Part shown: piece by piece, positions 33,912 to 42,455 of the stretch
How the letters are laid out: each line of letters begins with the position of its first letter
Numbering within the stretch: the first letter of the stretch is position 1
Assembly: GCA_046050405.1 (NCBI GenBank)
Contig: JBJOPY010000035.1
Span: forward strand, 1 to 60,274
From: JADKCL01 sp046050405
GTDB taxonomy: Bacteria > Bacteroidota > Bacteroidia > J057 > JADKCL01
Length of the DNA stretch: 60,274 bases
Reading direction: 5' to 3'
Notes under the pieces: model-generated
Database searches by the model: none
What the model saw: the letters and a program-made list of their open reading frames with translations, nothing else
Told to the model about the DNA's origin: nothing
Made by a program: the position numbers and the translations under genes

Positions 33912-34286
33912 CTACCAAGCCTGTGGGACCTTGACTGTAACGGCATCTCCCCAGAGGCCCTCGATGTCATAGAACCGACGCTTATCTTCCAGGAAGATAT
34001 GAACCACGACATTGACATAGTCCATCAAAATCCACTCCCCCTTCGAGCGGCCCTCGATGTTGATCGGCTTGTCATTCCATTTTACGCGCACCTCTTCCCA
34101 GACGGTATCGCCCAGAGCCTGTACATGCTTGTCGGAGGTTCCCGAGCAGATCACGAAATAGTCGGAGATGGCACCGCGAACCTTGCGCAAATCCATCACC
34201 ACGATGCTGAGTCCTTTTTTGTCTTGCAGCCCCTGTACCACTGCATCGGCGAGTTGTTTGGCTGTTACCACTGTACTAGGCTTCAT
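33912..34286 (-). CDS. rsfS: Ribosome silencing factor RsfS
   Basis: A 124-residue RsfS/Iojap protein, which binds L14 on the 50S subunit and blocks subunit joining in stationary phase or starvation. The family core is complete: DLRKVRGAISDYFVICSGTS, then DKHVQALGDTVWEEV, and EGRSKGEWILMDYVNVVVHI with EDKRRFYDIEGLWGDA. It diverges from birA with only 40 bp between start codons, and their promoters overlap. Confidence 0.96.
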   Translation of the reverse strand: MKPSTVVTAKQLADAVVQGLQDKKGLSIVVMDLRKVRGAISDYFVICSGTSDKHVQALGDTVWEEVRVKWNDKPINIEGRSKGEWILMDYVNVVVHIFLEDKRRFYDIEGLWGDAVTVKVPQAW

Positions 34287-34296
34287 TCAAATCCGT

Positions 34297-34304
34297 TAAC
34301 TTTC
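34297..34304 (+). promoter_or_regulatory. Possible -7 element of birA-coaX
   Basis: TAACTTTC (7/8 match) lies 22 bp before the birA TTG start and directly abuts the rsfS -7 element on the other strand. Confidence 0.3.
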
Positions 34305-34306
34305 CC

Positions 34307-34314
34307 CAAAACTA
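34307..34314 (-). promoter_or_regulatory. -7 element of rsfS
   Basis: TAGTTTTG on the minus strand, a perfect match 20 bp before the rsfS ATG. Its upstream part reaches into the birA leader and start codon. Confidence 0.5.
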
Positions 34315-34326
34315 AGAAGTTCTGGA

Positions 34327-35082
34327 TTGAATACGCTTTTCGTCGGGAAGAATTTTGTATCGCTGGGCATGGTGGACTCCACCAACACCTTCGCGAACCA
34401 GCTTCTGGAAATCAACCCGGCGGAGGGTACGGTGGTCATTGCGCAGCACCAAACCGCCGGCAAGGGCCAGCAAGGCAGCACTTGGTCTGCTGAGCCCAGC
34501 CTGAACCTGACCTTTTCTTTGATCCTCTATCCCCGGTTCCTGGCACCCCGGCAGATCTTTCTGCTGAACAAGCTGATCGCATGCGCGCTGTGGGACACCT
34601 TGGCAGCCATGCTGCCGGAAGGCGGGGTGGAAATCAAATGGCCAAACGACATCCTCGCCCGCCGCCGCAAGATTGCAGGCATCCTGATCGAGACGAGCTT
34701 GGACAGGGATTCCATCCGTTCTGCCATTATCGGAATCGGCTTGAATGTAAACCAGATGACATTCAGCGGGCAGCTCCACGGGGCTGCGACCTCCATGGCG
34801 CTGCAGGCGGGCAAGACCTTTGACGCCCAGGCAGTGCTTTCGGATTTGCTGGAGCGGATCGAGGCGAGGTATCTTGCGATCCGGGCCGGGCGGCATGAAG
34901 GCGTGGAGCGTGCCTACCTGGAGCGCCTGTACGCCTATCAGGAGGATACATTGATCGAAATCGCCGGGCAACGCCTCACGGTGCATGTGGTCGGCATCGA
35001 TCCTGACGGTCGCTTGGCCGTGCAGAGAGATGGAAAATTGTATTTTTACGGAGTGAAGGAAATCAGATTCTGCCTCGCGTGA
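34327..35082 (+). CDS. birA: Biotin--[acetyl-CoA-carboxylase] ligase
   Basis: A 251-residue biotin protein ligase without the N-terminal DNA-binding domain of E. coli BirA, so it is purely catalytic. It activates biotin as biotinyl-AMP and attaches it to the carboxylase carrier protein. Motifs include MVDSTNTFANQLL, the adenylate loop AGKGQQGSTWSAEPSLNLTF (GRGRxG type), IKWPNDILARRRKIAGILIE and GIGLNVNQ. The start is a TTG at 34327. It gives the family's usual N-terminus NTLFVGKNFVSLGMVDSTN, and no ATG is available. It overlaps coaX by 4 bp. Confidence 0.94.
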   Translation: MNTLFVGKNFVSLGMVDSTNTFANQLLEINPAEGTVVIAQHQTAGKGQQGSTWSAEPSLNLTFSLILYPRFLAPRQIFLLNKLIACALWDTLAAMLPEGGVEIKWPNDILARRRKIAGILIETSLDRDSIRSAIIGIGLNVNQMTFSGQLHGAATSMALQAGKTFDAQAVLSDLLERIEARYLAIRAGRHEGVERAYLERLYAYQEDTLIEIAGQRLTVHVVGIDPDGRLAVQRDGKLYFYGVKEIRFCLA

Positions 35083-35828
35083 ACGTCGTCGTGGATATCG
35101 GCAACAGCCGCGTGAAAGTGGGCTATTTTGAGGGGCGGAGGTTGGTCGATGCCACGGTGCACCTCCATGAGGATTATCCCCGGGAAGTCTTGGAATCCGC
35201 CCCATGGCAGGCTTATTCCCCCCGTGCAGAATATCTCGGCCTCGCCCACGTGGGGAATGATGCGCTGTACAGGGCCACCCTCCACCTGCGGTCGATCCAG
35301 CCCGGGCTTCAGCTTCGCGCCATTGACCAGCATACACCGACACCCTTCGGGAACCGGTATCAAACGCCGGGCTCCCTGGGCATGGATCGGATTTGCGCCA
35401 CGGTCGCGGGTTTCGAGCGTGCCGGGACAGGCCCCGTCCTCGTCATCAATGCGGGAACCGCATTGACCTTCGACTATGTGGACGAGGCGAACGACTACCT
35501 GGGTGGAGCCATATCCCCGGGATTGCAAACCCGCTTCAGGGCATTGCACGACTATACGGCGGCACTTCCGCTGCTGTCCCTGGAGGGCAGGCTCCAGTGG
35601 GTGGGAGACTCCACGGACACCTGCATCCGCTCCGGCGTGGTACATGGGATGGTGCTGGAGATGGAAGGCTTCATCACCCGTTATGCCCGGCTTTCCCGCA
35701 AGCCTCTCCAAGTTTACTTGACCGGGGGCGATGCTGGGTTTTTGGGAAATCATGTGAAAAACATCACCTTTGTCGATTCAAATTTGGTGCTGTACGGCAT
35801 CAATACCCTTATCATTGATCATGCATAG
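35079..35828 (+). CDS. coaX: Type III pantothenate kinase
   Basis: A 249-residue CoaX that phosphorylates pantothenate, the first step of coenzyme A synthesis; the type III enzyme is not feedback-inhibited by CoA. The ASKHA-fold phosphate motif is VVVDIGNSRVKVGYFEG. The pantothenate-binding stretch is PGSLGMDRICATVAG with catalytic Asp. INAGTALTFDYVD and GGAISPGL follow. The GTG start at 35079 overlaps the birA stop (GTGA), and its end overlaps the next gene by 8 bp, so translation is coupled. Confidence 0.96.
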   Translation: MNVVVDIGNSRVKVGYFEGRRLVDATVHLHEDYPREVLESAPWQAYSPRAEYLGLAHVGNDALYRATLHLRSIQPGLQLRAIDQHTPTPFGNRYQTPGSLGMDRICATVAGFERAGTGPVLVINAGTALTFDYVDEANDYLGGAISPGLQTRFRALHDYTAALPLLSLEGRLQWVGDSTDTCIRSGVVHGMVLEMEGFITRYARLSRKPLQVYLTGGDAGFLGNHVKNITFVDSNLVLYGINTLIIDHA

Positions 35829-37512
35829 AAGAATTGCGCTGCTCTCATTCTCCCTTTGCTGGATGGCAATGGCAGCCCATTCGCAGATTGTCGTCTCTCC
35901 GTACTCGCATTACGGCATCGGAGACATCTTCAGCACCTGCGGTGCGCGCAGTTTCGGAATGGGACGCATCGGCATAGGGGCATACGATCAGGCATCGATC
36001 AATCGGCTGAACCCCGCTTCTTACGCGGACCTGCGATTGACGACATTCGACTTCAACGGCTTTGTAACCTATGGCAGCCATAACAGCAGCCGCAACCAGC
36101 AGTCAGTGGGTACCGCAGGGTTCCACAATGTGCAGCTGGGCTTCAGCAACCGCAAGGGCTTCGCCATCGTGGCTGGAATCGCACCCTACTCCACCCTGGG
36201 TTATGAGGTGCGCGTGCGTGACTCTGTGCTGGCCGACACCACCTACAAGCCTTATACCGCCATCTATTCCTCCAGCGGCGGCCTGAATCAGCTTTACCTG
36301 GGATTTGGCGTCCGCTTCCTGAAACGGGTGCAGGCAGGCATCAACCTTCAGTATGCCTTCGGGACCAACCAATTCCAATACGATACCGACTTCGACGATG
36401 GAAGCATCTCTACAGGGTCATCCCTGAAGACCCTGCAATTGAAGGGAACCTCCCCGCAGCTCGGGCTGCAATACGGAGACACTATCGAGATCAAGACACA
36501 GGTTCCAAGGTCCAGGGAGATCAGGCGCCAGGTCGAAGAGCTGGAAAACGAGCAGGAAGACCTGGTATCGGAGGCAGAGGAACTGAATAAAGGGGGAGCC
36601 AAGCTGGATGGCTGGGAGGCTGGGAAGCAAGCCAAGATCGAGGCCCTGGACAAGGAAAGGAGCGTCCTGGAAGCAGCGGTGAAGGATCTGATGACCGACG
36701 AGCGCAAAAATGCGAAGGAAATCGGCAATCTCCAGGACAAGATCTACCGGCATGACAAGATGAAAAACAAGCTCTCCAGGGAAGTCAAAGCACGCCGCAA
36801 GGAAAACACCGAAGCCATCGCCAAAACCGCTGTCAGACTGGATCGGGTCGCCCAGCGCATCGCCACGCTGGAAAAGGAGGGGAAAGAGATTGAGGCAGGC
36901 AGAAAGGAATCGGTCGTTACCAAGACACAGCGATATCTGGTGCGCCTAGGCACGACCTATGATGCCGGATTTGGGTTGAGGGGCACGCAGCTCTTCCGCT
37001 ATTCCAACACTGGAATTCAAGATACGCTCACCACCGACACAGGCCTCGTGAGGCTTCCCATGAAGCTTGGATTCGGACTTTCAATTTCCAAGCCCAACAA
37101 ATGGATGCTCGGTGCGGATGTCAGCCTGCAGGATTGGAGCAAGTTCAGCCTCTTCGGCCAGACGAGCACCTTGCACAGTGCCATCGGGTTCAATGTCGGT
37201 GGCGAATGGATTCCCGAACTCACCTCGAACAGGTTTGCACGCAAGACGGCCTATCGCATCGGCGGTTTCTACAATGCCTCTTTCCTTACGCTGTACGGGA
37301 ATCCAATCAAGGAAATCGGCATCACCGCCGGCATCGGTTTGCCGATCGGTGTTTACAATCCAGTCGGCCAAAGCCACTCCCGGATCAATCTGGGCGTCAA
37401 CCTCAGCCGGAAGGGAACCCTGGAGGACAACCTGCTCCGCGAGTTGGCCATCCAATTCAGGCTTGGCGTGAATCTGAATGACATCTGGTTCATCAAGCGG
37501 CGGATCGATTAG
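35821..37512 (+). CDS. Outer-membrane beta-barrel protein with internal coiled coil
   Basis: A 563-residue outer membrane protein of a Bacteroidota family commonly found after coaX, distantly FadL-like. A signal peptide (1-21, ending AAHSQ) precedes SPYSHYGIGDIFSTCGARSF and the segment MGRIGIGAYDQASINRLNPA with SYADL, the usual start of such barrels. Amphipathic strands follow. Between about residues 231 and 365 a charged, Glu/Lys/Arg-rich coiled coil interrupts the barrel (bases 36511-36915). Strands then resume (RYLVRLGTTYDAGFGLRG) to the C-terminus FRLGVNLNDIWFIKRRID. The ATG at 35821 overlaps the coaX stop by 8 bp. Function is unknown; FadL relatives import hydrophobic compounds. Confidence 0.85.
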   Translation: MHRRIALLSFSLCWMAMAAHSQIVVSPYSHYGIGDIFSTCGARSFGMGRIGIGAYDQASINRLNPASYADLRLTTFDFNGFVTYGSHNSSRNQQSVGTAGFHNVQLGFSNRKGFAIVAGIAPYSTLGYEVRVRDSVLADTTYKPYTAIYSSSGGLNQLYLGFGVRFLKRVQAGINLQYAFGTNQFQYDTDFDDGSISTGSSLKTLQLKGTSPQLGLQYGDTIEIKTQVPRSREIRRQVEELENEQEDLVSEAEELNKGGAKLDGWEAGKQAKIEALDKERSVLEAAVKDLMTDERKNAKEIGNLQDKIYRHDKMKNKLSREVKARRKENTEAIAKTAVRLDRVAQRIATLEKEGKEIEAGRKESVVTKTQRYLVRLGTTYDAGFGLRGTQLFRYSNTGIQDTLTTDTGLVRLPMKLGFGLSISKPNKWMLGADVSLQDWSKFSLFGQTSTLHSAIGFNVGGEWIPELTSNRFARKTAYRIGGFYNASFLTLYGNPIKEIGITAGIGLPIGVYNPVGQSHSRINLGVNLSRKGTLEDNLLRELAIQFRLGVNLNDIWFIKRRID

Positions 37513-37549
37513 GAGCGTTCAGGGGGCGGCAACTGATCCCACAACCCTG

Positions 37550-37557
37550 TATTTTTG
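37550..37557 (+). promoter_or_regulatory. Possible -7 element of the TPR gene at 37561
   Basis: TATTTTTG is a perfect match, but it lies only 3 bp before the first ATG (37561) and 9 bp before the second (37567). If it is used, the transcript would be nearly leaderless. Read-through from the upstream gene 48 bp away is equally possible. Confidence 0.35.
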
Positions 37558-37560
37558 TGC

Positions 37561-38838
37561 ATGGCCATGAATTTTCCTTGGGGAGGCTGGGGCAGGCTGC
37601 TCATCTGTTGCAGCCTGGCGTTTCCCATGGCCGGCATGGCCCAGACAAATGTCTCCGCATTGCTTACAGGCATCGAGTCCGCAACGGACCGCTCTCAGGC
37701 ACAGAACCTGCTGAATCAACTTTGGCTGCTGGACAGCACGAAAACGTACCTTCAGGCGGAGACCATCCAGCGCCACTGGGAGGAATCCGGAGGCGGCATC
37801 ACCCGAACCCAAGCCGATACCTTGATGCGCATTTACGCAATCGGGTGCAAGCATGATCCTCACGGATCCGGAAAATGGCTGCTGCTGCGCGCACGGCTGG
37901 CCCTCAGCCAGCCCGATCTCCATCCAAGGCAGACCCTCGGCCTGATGATGGAGGCCATCGCGCTAGCACCGCGCGAGACCCCGCCTTTCCTGTACACTGA
38001 GGCTGGTCATCTCCTCGCCAGAGAATACAAGTCCATTAACCTGTCCCTGAATGCCGCAGCAAAAGATTGGGTCACGCTGGACCGGGCACTCCTGGAACGC
38101 AAGGTCAGCGATCCGCAAGGGGCTGCGGAATGGGCAAGGATCCAGGAGCAGCTCACCCTGGAAATGCGGTCATGTTTTCCGGATTGCAGACAGCTTCAGG
38201 GGGATTTCTCCGAAGCGATCGGCCAAGGCAATCTTCCGCCCGATGCTTGTGAAACCTTTCTGGTGATTTGCAGCCTGCAAGGCTGCGATGAGTCCCAGGC
38301 ATGGGAAGAGGCCCTGCAGTGTGCCTTGAAAGCAGGCGAAAATCCTTGGCTGCATCGTCTGGCAGGAGCCGAAGCGTTCAACCGTGGGCAGATTGCACGC
38401 AGCAGGACGCATTGGCAAAAAGCCTGCAGCCTGGAGGTCGCGCTGCCACTCCAGGCCAGCGACCAGTTGCAGATCGCGGCGACCTACCAGCAGGAGAAGG
38501 ACTTTCGCGAAGCCCGGTCATGCATTCAGGCTGCGATGGACAGGCAGCCGGGCTGGGGAGTACCGTACCTGCAGCTGATGGACCTCTACCTGGCCGGAAG
38601 CGAGACATGCAAAATGTCGGCTTTTGAGCGCAAAGCCCTCCATTGGCTGCTGATCGATCTTTGCCTGAAGCTCAGTGCGATCGATGAAAGCTGTTCCATG
38701 GAAGCAAATCAACGCTACTATGCCTATCTGAAAGCATGCCCGACGAAAGAGGAGGCGGCTTTCTACGGATGGAAGGCGGGTGATACCTATCCCCTGAAGT
38801 GCTGGATGAGTACCGCGACTACAGTTCGCCTTCCCTAG
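37561..38838 (+). CDS. Exported TPR-like protein paired with the barrel protein
   Basis: A 425-residue protein with a signal peptide (about 1-27, ending AGMAQ), degenerate helical TPR-like repeats through the middle, and clearer repeats near residues 275-345. The C-terminus carries a distinctive segment TKEEAAFYGWKAGDTYPLKC and ends WMSTATTVRLP. From memory, the same ending pattern recurs in uncharacterised Bacteroidota proteins encoded next to this barrel family. A second start at 37567 is nearly as good. Likely periplasmic partner or assembly factor of the upstream barrel; the function is unknown. Confidence 0.8.
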   Translation: MAMNFPWGGWGRLLICCSLAFPMAGMAQTNVSALLTGIESATDRSQAQNLLNQLWLLDSTKTYLQAETIQRHWEESGGGITRTQADTLMRIYAIGCKHDPHGSGKWLLLRARLALSQPDLHPRQTLGLMMEAIALAPRETPPFLYTEAGHLLAREYKSINLSLNAAAKDWVTLDRALLERKVSDPQGAAEWARIQEQLTLEMRSCFPDCRQLQGDFSEAIGQGNLPPDACETFLVICSLQGCDESQAWEEALQCALKAGENPWLHRLAGAEAFNRGQIARSRTHWQKACSLEVALPLQASDQLQIAATYQQEKDFREARSCIQAAMDRQPGWGVPYLQLMDLYLAGSETCKMSAFERKALHWLLIDLCLKLSAIDESCSMEANQRYYAYLKACPTKEEAAFYGWKAGDTYPLKCWMSTATTVRLP

Positions 38839-38854
38839 GGGCGGGAGGATAGGG

Positions 38855-40414
38855 TCACTTCTGGTCGGTCACTTGCAGCACCTTGAGAACCGTTCCGGGC
38901 TTCAATTCATTGCTGTTCAGTCCATTGATCTTCTTGACCACCTCAGAAAACGCCCCATATCGCCTGGCGATCTTCCAGACGGACTCACCTTGAACCGCTG
39001 TATGCACCACCCACTTGGATTCAAAAGGGGTCAGGCGATAGCCGCCGGGATCCTCAGTGCGCACGGGAGGCGGCATCTTCGGTTTGGGTGCATCCGCTTT
39101 GACGGGATCCGATGCTGACGCAGCCCCGGCCTTGGCAGAATTGCAGAGCAAGACTGGTTTTGAACCCTTGGCGACTCGTTTTTTCAGGCTGAGCTTCTGA
39201 TAAGCAAGGACATTGTCCCCGGAGATTCTGTTCTTTTCACGGAGCTTTTCCGCTGTGGTGCCATAGGATTTCGCAATCCCGCCAAGGGTCTCCCCCTCTT
39301 GCACGATGTGAAAATGCCGGGACTTTGCGGATTTCAGGTAAACGATATCGCCCTCCAAGAGCCGCGAAGCGTTGGTGAAGCCATTGATTTCCTTGAGCTT
39401 TCTGACCTTGACCCCATGCTTCACAGCGATCTCGACAAGGCTTTCCCCCATCCCGGCACGAACGTAATCGATTCCATTGTCCTGGTCTTGCATGGGCTCA
39501 AGGCATGGAAATTGCTGTGTGACACGCGCAGGCGATTTCGCAGGGTCGGGTTTGGGTCTCTCCTTTTCCTGCGGGGTGTCTCCGCCGACATGGCGGAGCG
39601 CAGCCATCTCTCGCTTTCCATTTCGGGGCAAGTAATAGATGAAGTTCCTGCCTTCGGGAAGCGCACTGCCCTTGATCCAAAGGTTGTACTTCTTGAAGTC
39701 GTCCAGGGTGAGTCCCGCAGATGCAGCCAGCTGAGGGACGGAGGTCTCGCCTTTGGTATTCATCGGCTGCAACCATGTCGGCGGATCGGACTTGTACAGG
39801 GATTCCTCGAAAGCCAGTTTGTACGCGATGGCCTTCAGCGCGTACCAATGTGTGGCCTTGGTGATTTTCATCCTGTCGTTCCCTAGATCCTTGCTGTTGA
39901 TATACGGCAATGCCCCGACCGGGCCGCGGTTGAAGCCAATCACCGCGTACAGGTAGTTGTCGAAATACCTTGCGATCGTATAGAAATACTTGGCTGCAGC
40001 CAGGCTCGACTGGAAGATATGCTTGCGTTCATCGACATATTCATCGATCGCCAAGCCCGCTTCCCTCGCGCTCTGTTCCTTGAACTGCCAGAAGCCGACC
40101 GCATTGGAAGAAGAAACCGCGTCGGGGACAAAGGCGCTCTCCATGGCCACGATGTACCGGAGGTCCGGGGGGACACCGCGTAGTTCGAACGCCTCCTCCA
40201 CGAAGGGAAGGTAGATATTTGCCCGGTCCACCAAGGACTGGAAATAATCCGGAGATCGCTTGAGCTGCCTGATCGTCTCGGAAATCGAGGCCCGGGCGTC
40301 CGAATCGATGGAGAGCTCGATGCCACAGTAGCGCATCGTCTCTGGCACTTCATCGGCCCCATAGGCAGAGGAGAACAATGCCACGACCCAGAAGCAAAGG
40401 CAAGTCTTTTTCAT
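38855..40414 (-). CDS. MltD-like lytic transglycosylase with three LysM domains
   Basis: A 519-residue exported peptidoglycan-cleaving enzyme. A signal peptide (1-20) is followed by a lysozyme-like SLT domain (about 65-215). Its catalytic Glu92 is in IVAMESAFVPDAVSSSNAVG, next to FWQFKEQSAREAGL, and FDNYLYAVIGFNRGPVGALP completes the site. Three LysM modules bind the glycan at about 312-356, 367-410 and 468-513. A Pro/Lys-rich linker separates the last two. It cleaves between MurNAc and GlcNAc with 1,6-anhydro product formation, which links logically to anmK at the window's end. It starts 3 bp after the methyltransferase gene, so both form one unit. Confidence 0.93.
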   Translation of the reverse strand: MKKTCLCFWVVALFSSAYGADEVPETMRYCGIELSIDSDARASISETIRQLKRSPDYFQSLVDRANIYLPFVEEAFELRGVPPDLRYIVAMESAFVPDAVSSSNAVGFWQFKEQSAREAGLAIDEYVDERKHIFQSSLAAAKYFYTIARYFDNYLYAVIGFNRGPVGALPYINSKDLGNDRMKITKATHWYALKAIAYKLAFEESLYKSDPPTWLQPMNTKGETSVPQLAASAGLTLDDFKKYNLWIKGSALPEGRNFIYYLPRNGKREMAALRHVGGDTPQEKERPKPDPAKSPARVTQQFPCLEPMQDQDNGIDYVRAGMGESLVEIAVKHGVKVRKLKEINGFTNASRLLEGDIVYLKSAKSRHFHIVQEGETLGGIAKSYGTTAEKLREKNRISGDNVLAYQKLSLKKRVAKGSKPVLLCNSAKAGAASASDPVKADAPKPKMPPPVRTEDPGGYRLTPFESKWVVHTAVQGESVWKIARRYGAFSEVVKKINGLNSNELKPGTVLKVLQVTDQK

Positions 40415-40417
40415 GCC

Positions 40418-41056
40418 CTACTTTTTCATGGCGGCCATGATGCCATCCCTCACCGGCAGGAGTACACTTTCCAAGTCATCCCTCTCGACGACCTTTTGGA
40501 CGAAGTCACGGAGGCTCTGGGTTTCCTTGTCCGTGATGTTCGGATCCAGAACCCGCCCGCTCCAGAGTACATTGTCGGCCAGGACCAGGCCTCCGGATCG
40601 CAGCCTGGGAAGGATCAAATCCAGGTATTCGCAGTAACTCTCCTTGTCAGCATCGATGAACACCAGGTCGAAGGGCTCCCCGTACTCCTTCACAATTTGC
40701 TTTGCATCACCGATACGCATCTGGATCCGGTCAGCCAGACCCGCCAACTGGAAGTAATGCTTCGCCATGTCCTCGCGCTCGGGATCGATGTCGACCGTGA
40801 CGAGCGTGCCGTCTGCCGACAGCCCTTCGGCGAGGCAGATCGCAGAGTACCCCGTGTAGGTGCCGATCTCCAAAATGCGCCTCGGGCGCAGCATTTTCGA
40901 GAACATTGCCAGCAATCGCCCTTGAAGATGTCCGGAGAGCATCCTCGGATTCAAGACCTTCGAATGGGTTTCGCGGTTCAGTGCAGCCAGCACCCCGGAC
41001 TCCTTGCTCGTGAAACGCTCTGCATACGCTGTGAGATCAGGCGGTAGGAATATCAT
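40418..41056 (-). CDS. Class I SAM-dependent O-methyltransferase (catechol-OMT type)
   Basis: A 212-residue methyltransferase of the CCoAOMT/COMT family (Methyltransf_3). The SAM-binding motif I is ILEIGTYTGYSAICLAEGL, with VTVDIDPERE next and the metal-binding FDLVFIDADKESYCEYLDL, then GGLVLADNVLWSGRV. Such enzymes need a divalent cation and methylate hydroxyls of catechol-like or other small substrates; the substrate is not inferable. The ATG at 41056 gives the family N-terminus. It heads the operon with the lytic transglycosylase. Confidence 0.92.
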   Translation of the reverse strand: MIFLPPDLTAYAERFTSKESGVLAALNRETHSKVLNPRMLSGHLQGRLLAMFSKMLRPRRILEIGTYTGYSAICLAEGLSADGTLVTVDIDPEREDMAKHYFQLAGLADRIQMRIGDAKQIVKEYGEPFDLVFIDADKESYCEYLDLILPRLRSGGLVLADNVLWSGRVLDPNITDKETQSLRDFVQKVVERDDLESVLLPVRDGIMAAMKK

Positions 41057-41102
41057 GTTGTCAGAAATTGAAGGTTCAGAGACACATTGAACAATAACAT
41101 TG

Positions 41103-41110
41103 CAAAGGTA
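41103..41110 (-). promoter_or_regulatory. -7 element of the O-methyltransferase operon
   Basis: TACCTTTG on the minus strand, a perfect match about 47 bp before the ATG. A TTG at 41137-41135 is 24 bp upstream, at the edge of accepted spacing. Confidence 0.5.
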
Positions 41111-41676
41111 AGGATCCCCTCCGATGCCGCAGGTCAAGGTTATGAACAACCGAAGGCAGCATCATTTGTAATCCTGTAAGGTTGGCATTTCCATCGCGTC
41201 GGCAACAATTCCCATGAATTTCCGCGATCCATTTTACAAATGCCATCTCATCGCCTGCGTCTAGTTTCAGGCTGGGTTTCCCCTTTGTACGTGCATCCCC
41301 TCTCCCTTGCCTGCAAATGAGTCGCATAGGGCCGACCGCTTGGATCTTCCAGCTGCTTCAGGGAGCCTCAGGGATTCATCTTCTTTTCCCATTCAATCAT
41401 GGATGGCTCCGGATGTTCGATCCATTTCTTGACGATCGTTCCCGCTTCCCGAAACGGGATGACAGTCCATGACGGATCAAGGGGCGACCCCAGGAAGATC
41501 CCAAACGGTGCAGGAGGATGAATCATTTGGGCGGAGGTCATATCCTGGGCCAGACCTGACTGCGGAAAACGAAACCCATATCCCCGAAGTGTGGAATTTG
41601 ATGCAGTTGTCTTGGGATGGAGGACGGGAGATGTTTATGGGGGCCCAGGCAGATTCAGGGAATAAATTTGGCCTTG
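41111..41676. other. Gene-poor interval with one weak open frame
   Basis: About 560 bp between the methyltransferase promoter and the lipoprotein promoter. One short minus-strand frame is listed separately. Otherwise nothing with family features, repeats or RNA structure was seen. Confidence 0.4.
41368..41541 (-). CDS. Possible small ORF or gene fossil
   Basis: A 57-codon minus-strand frame (MTSAQMIHPPAP...) ends with WIEHPEPSMIEWEKKMNP, an amphipathic, coding-like tail. The frame stays open upstream without a better start. No family, promoter or partner is evident. It may be the remnant of a larger gene. Confidence 0.2.
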   Translation of the reverse strand: MTSAQMIHPPAPFGIFLGSPLDPSWTVIPFREAGTIVKKWIEHPEPSMIEWEKKMNP

Positions 41677-41709
41677 TTGAATAAAATGTGCATTTTAGCG
41701 ATACTTTTG
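41677..41709 (+). promoter_or_regulatory. Promoter of the lipoprotein gene
   Basis: TTG (41677-41679) and TACTTTTG (41702-41709, a perfect -7) are 22 bp apart. A leader of about 45 nt precedes the ATG at 41762. Confidence 0.65.
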
Positions 41710-41761
41710 CGACTTATCTTCAATTCATGCGACTCTTGACTGTCAAAAAACGTATTCGACT

Positions 41762-42256
41762 ATGAAATCCAAGTCTTTGATATTGTTCCTGTTTTCCGCT
41801 TGTGCCGTGATTTTCTGGGCTCAAGGGTGTGACCGATGCAAGGAGCATGGCACGCTGACGCTCTCAGAAACCACGCAGTTTTTCGAGGCAACATACTTGG
41901 TGGATTCCAATGGTGCCAACTATACCAGTATCTGGCACCCGGATAGTGTAACAGTCCAGCTGAGCACCAATGGATTTGAAGGCTCCTTTGACTCAATTTC
42001 CGAAGACCTCTCCGATGGCAAGATCGGCCCCTGGGCCTTTACCGTAACACCCCAGGCCGCTAAGATGGGTTCCATCTACCATTACGTGTATGTCGTCACC
42101 AAGGACAGGTTCGGAGCCGATACCTTCGAGATCAAATTCTATCCGTCAATGGACGAATGCCACGAATACTGGGGAAGGCTTGAATACTGGAAGGACGGTG
42201 TTCTCATTTCAACTTGCGATGGAAAGGAAACGTGCTCCATTGTGATTCGCGAATGA
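41762..42256 (+). CDS. Small putative lipoprotein of unknown function
   Basis: A 164-residue exported protein. The signal sequence (SKSLILFLFSACAVIFWAQG) ends at Cys23 in WAQGC, a near-lipobox, followed by DRC, so lipidation is likely. The mature part is acidic and beta-rich (TYLVDSNGANYTSIW, YHYVYVVTKDRFGADTFEIK) and carries four further cysteines towards the C-terminus (DECHEYW, STCDGKETC). These could form disulfides. No family was recognised. It has its own promoter and precedes the repeat protein by 200 bp on the same strand. Confidence 0.75.
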   Translation: MKSKSLILFLFSACAVIFWAQGCDRCKEHGTLTLSETTQFFEATYLVDSNGANYTSIWHPDSVTVQLSTNGFEGSFDSISEDLSDGKIGPWAFTVTPQAAKMGSIYHYVYVVTKDRFGADTFEIKFYPSMDECHEYWGRLEYWKDGVLISTCDGKETCSIVIRE

Positions 42257-42455
42257 TTTTCCAGTAGAAGGACTCCCCCGACATATTCATTGGAGGATCT
42301 GAACTGGTTCCAAACAGATTTCAATAGGTTTTTCGGGGTTTGCTGCTGGGGTTGACCCATCATTGACGACGATCTCCCGCCGGAAACGCGGGAAAATTTG
42401 CTTGGATGGAGAGAACTCCTTATTTTGTACCTAGGTAGGCGGCCTGCCGCATTTA

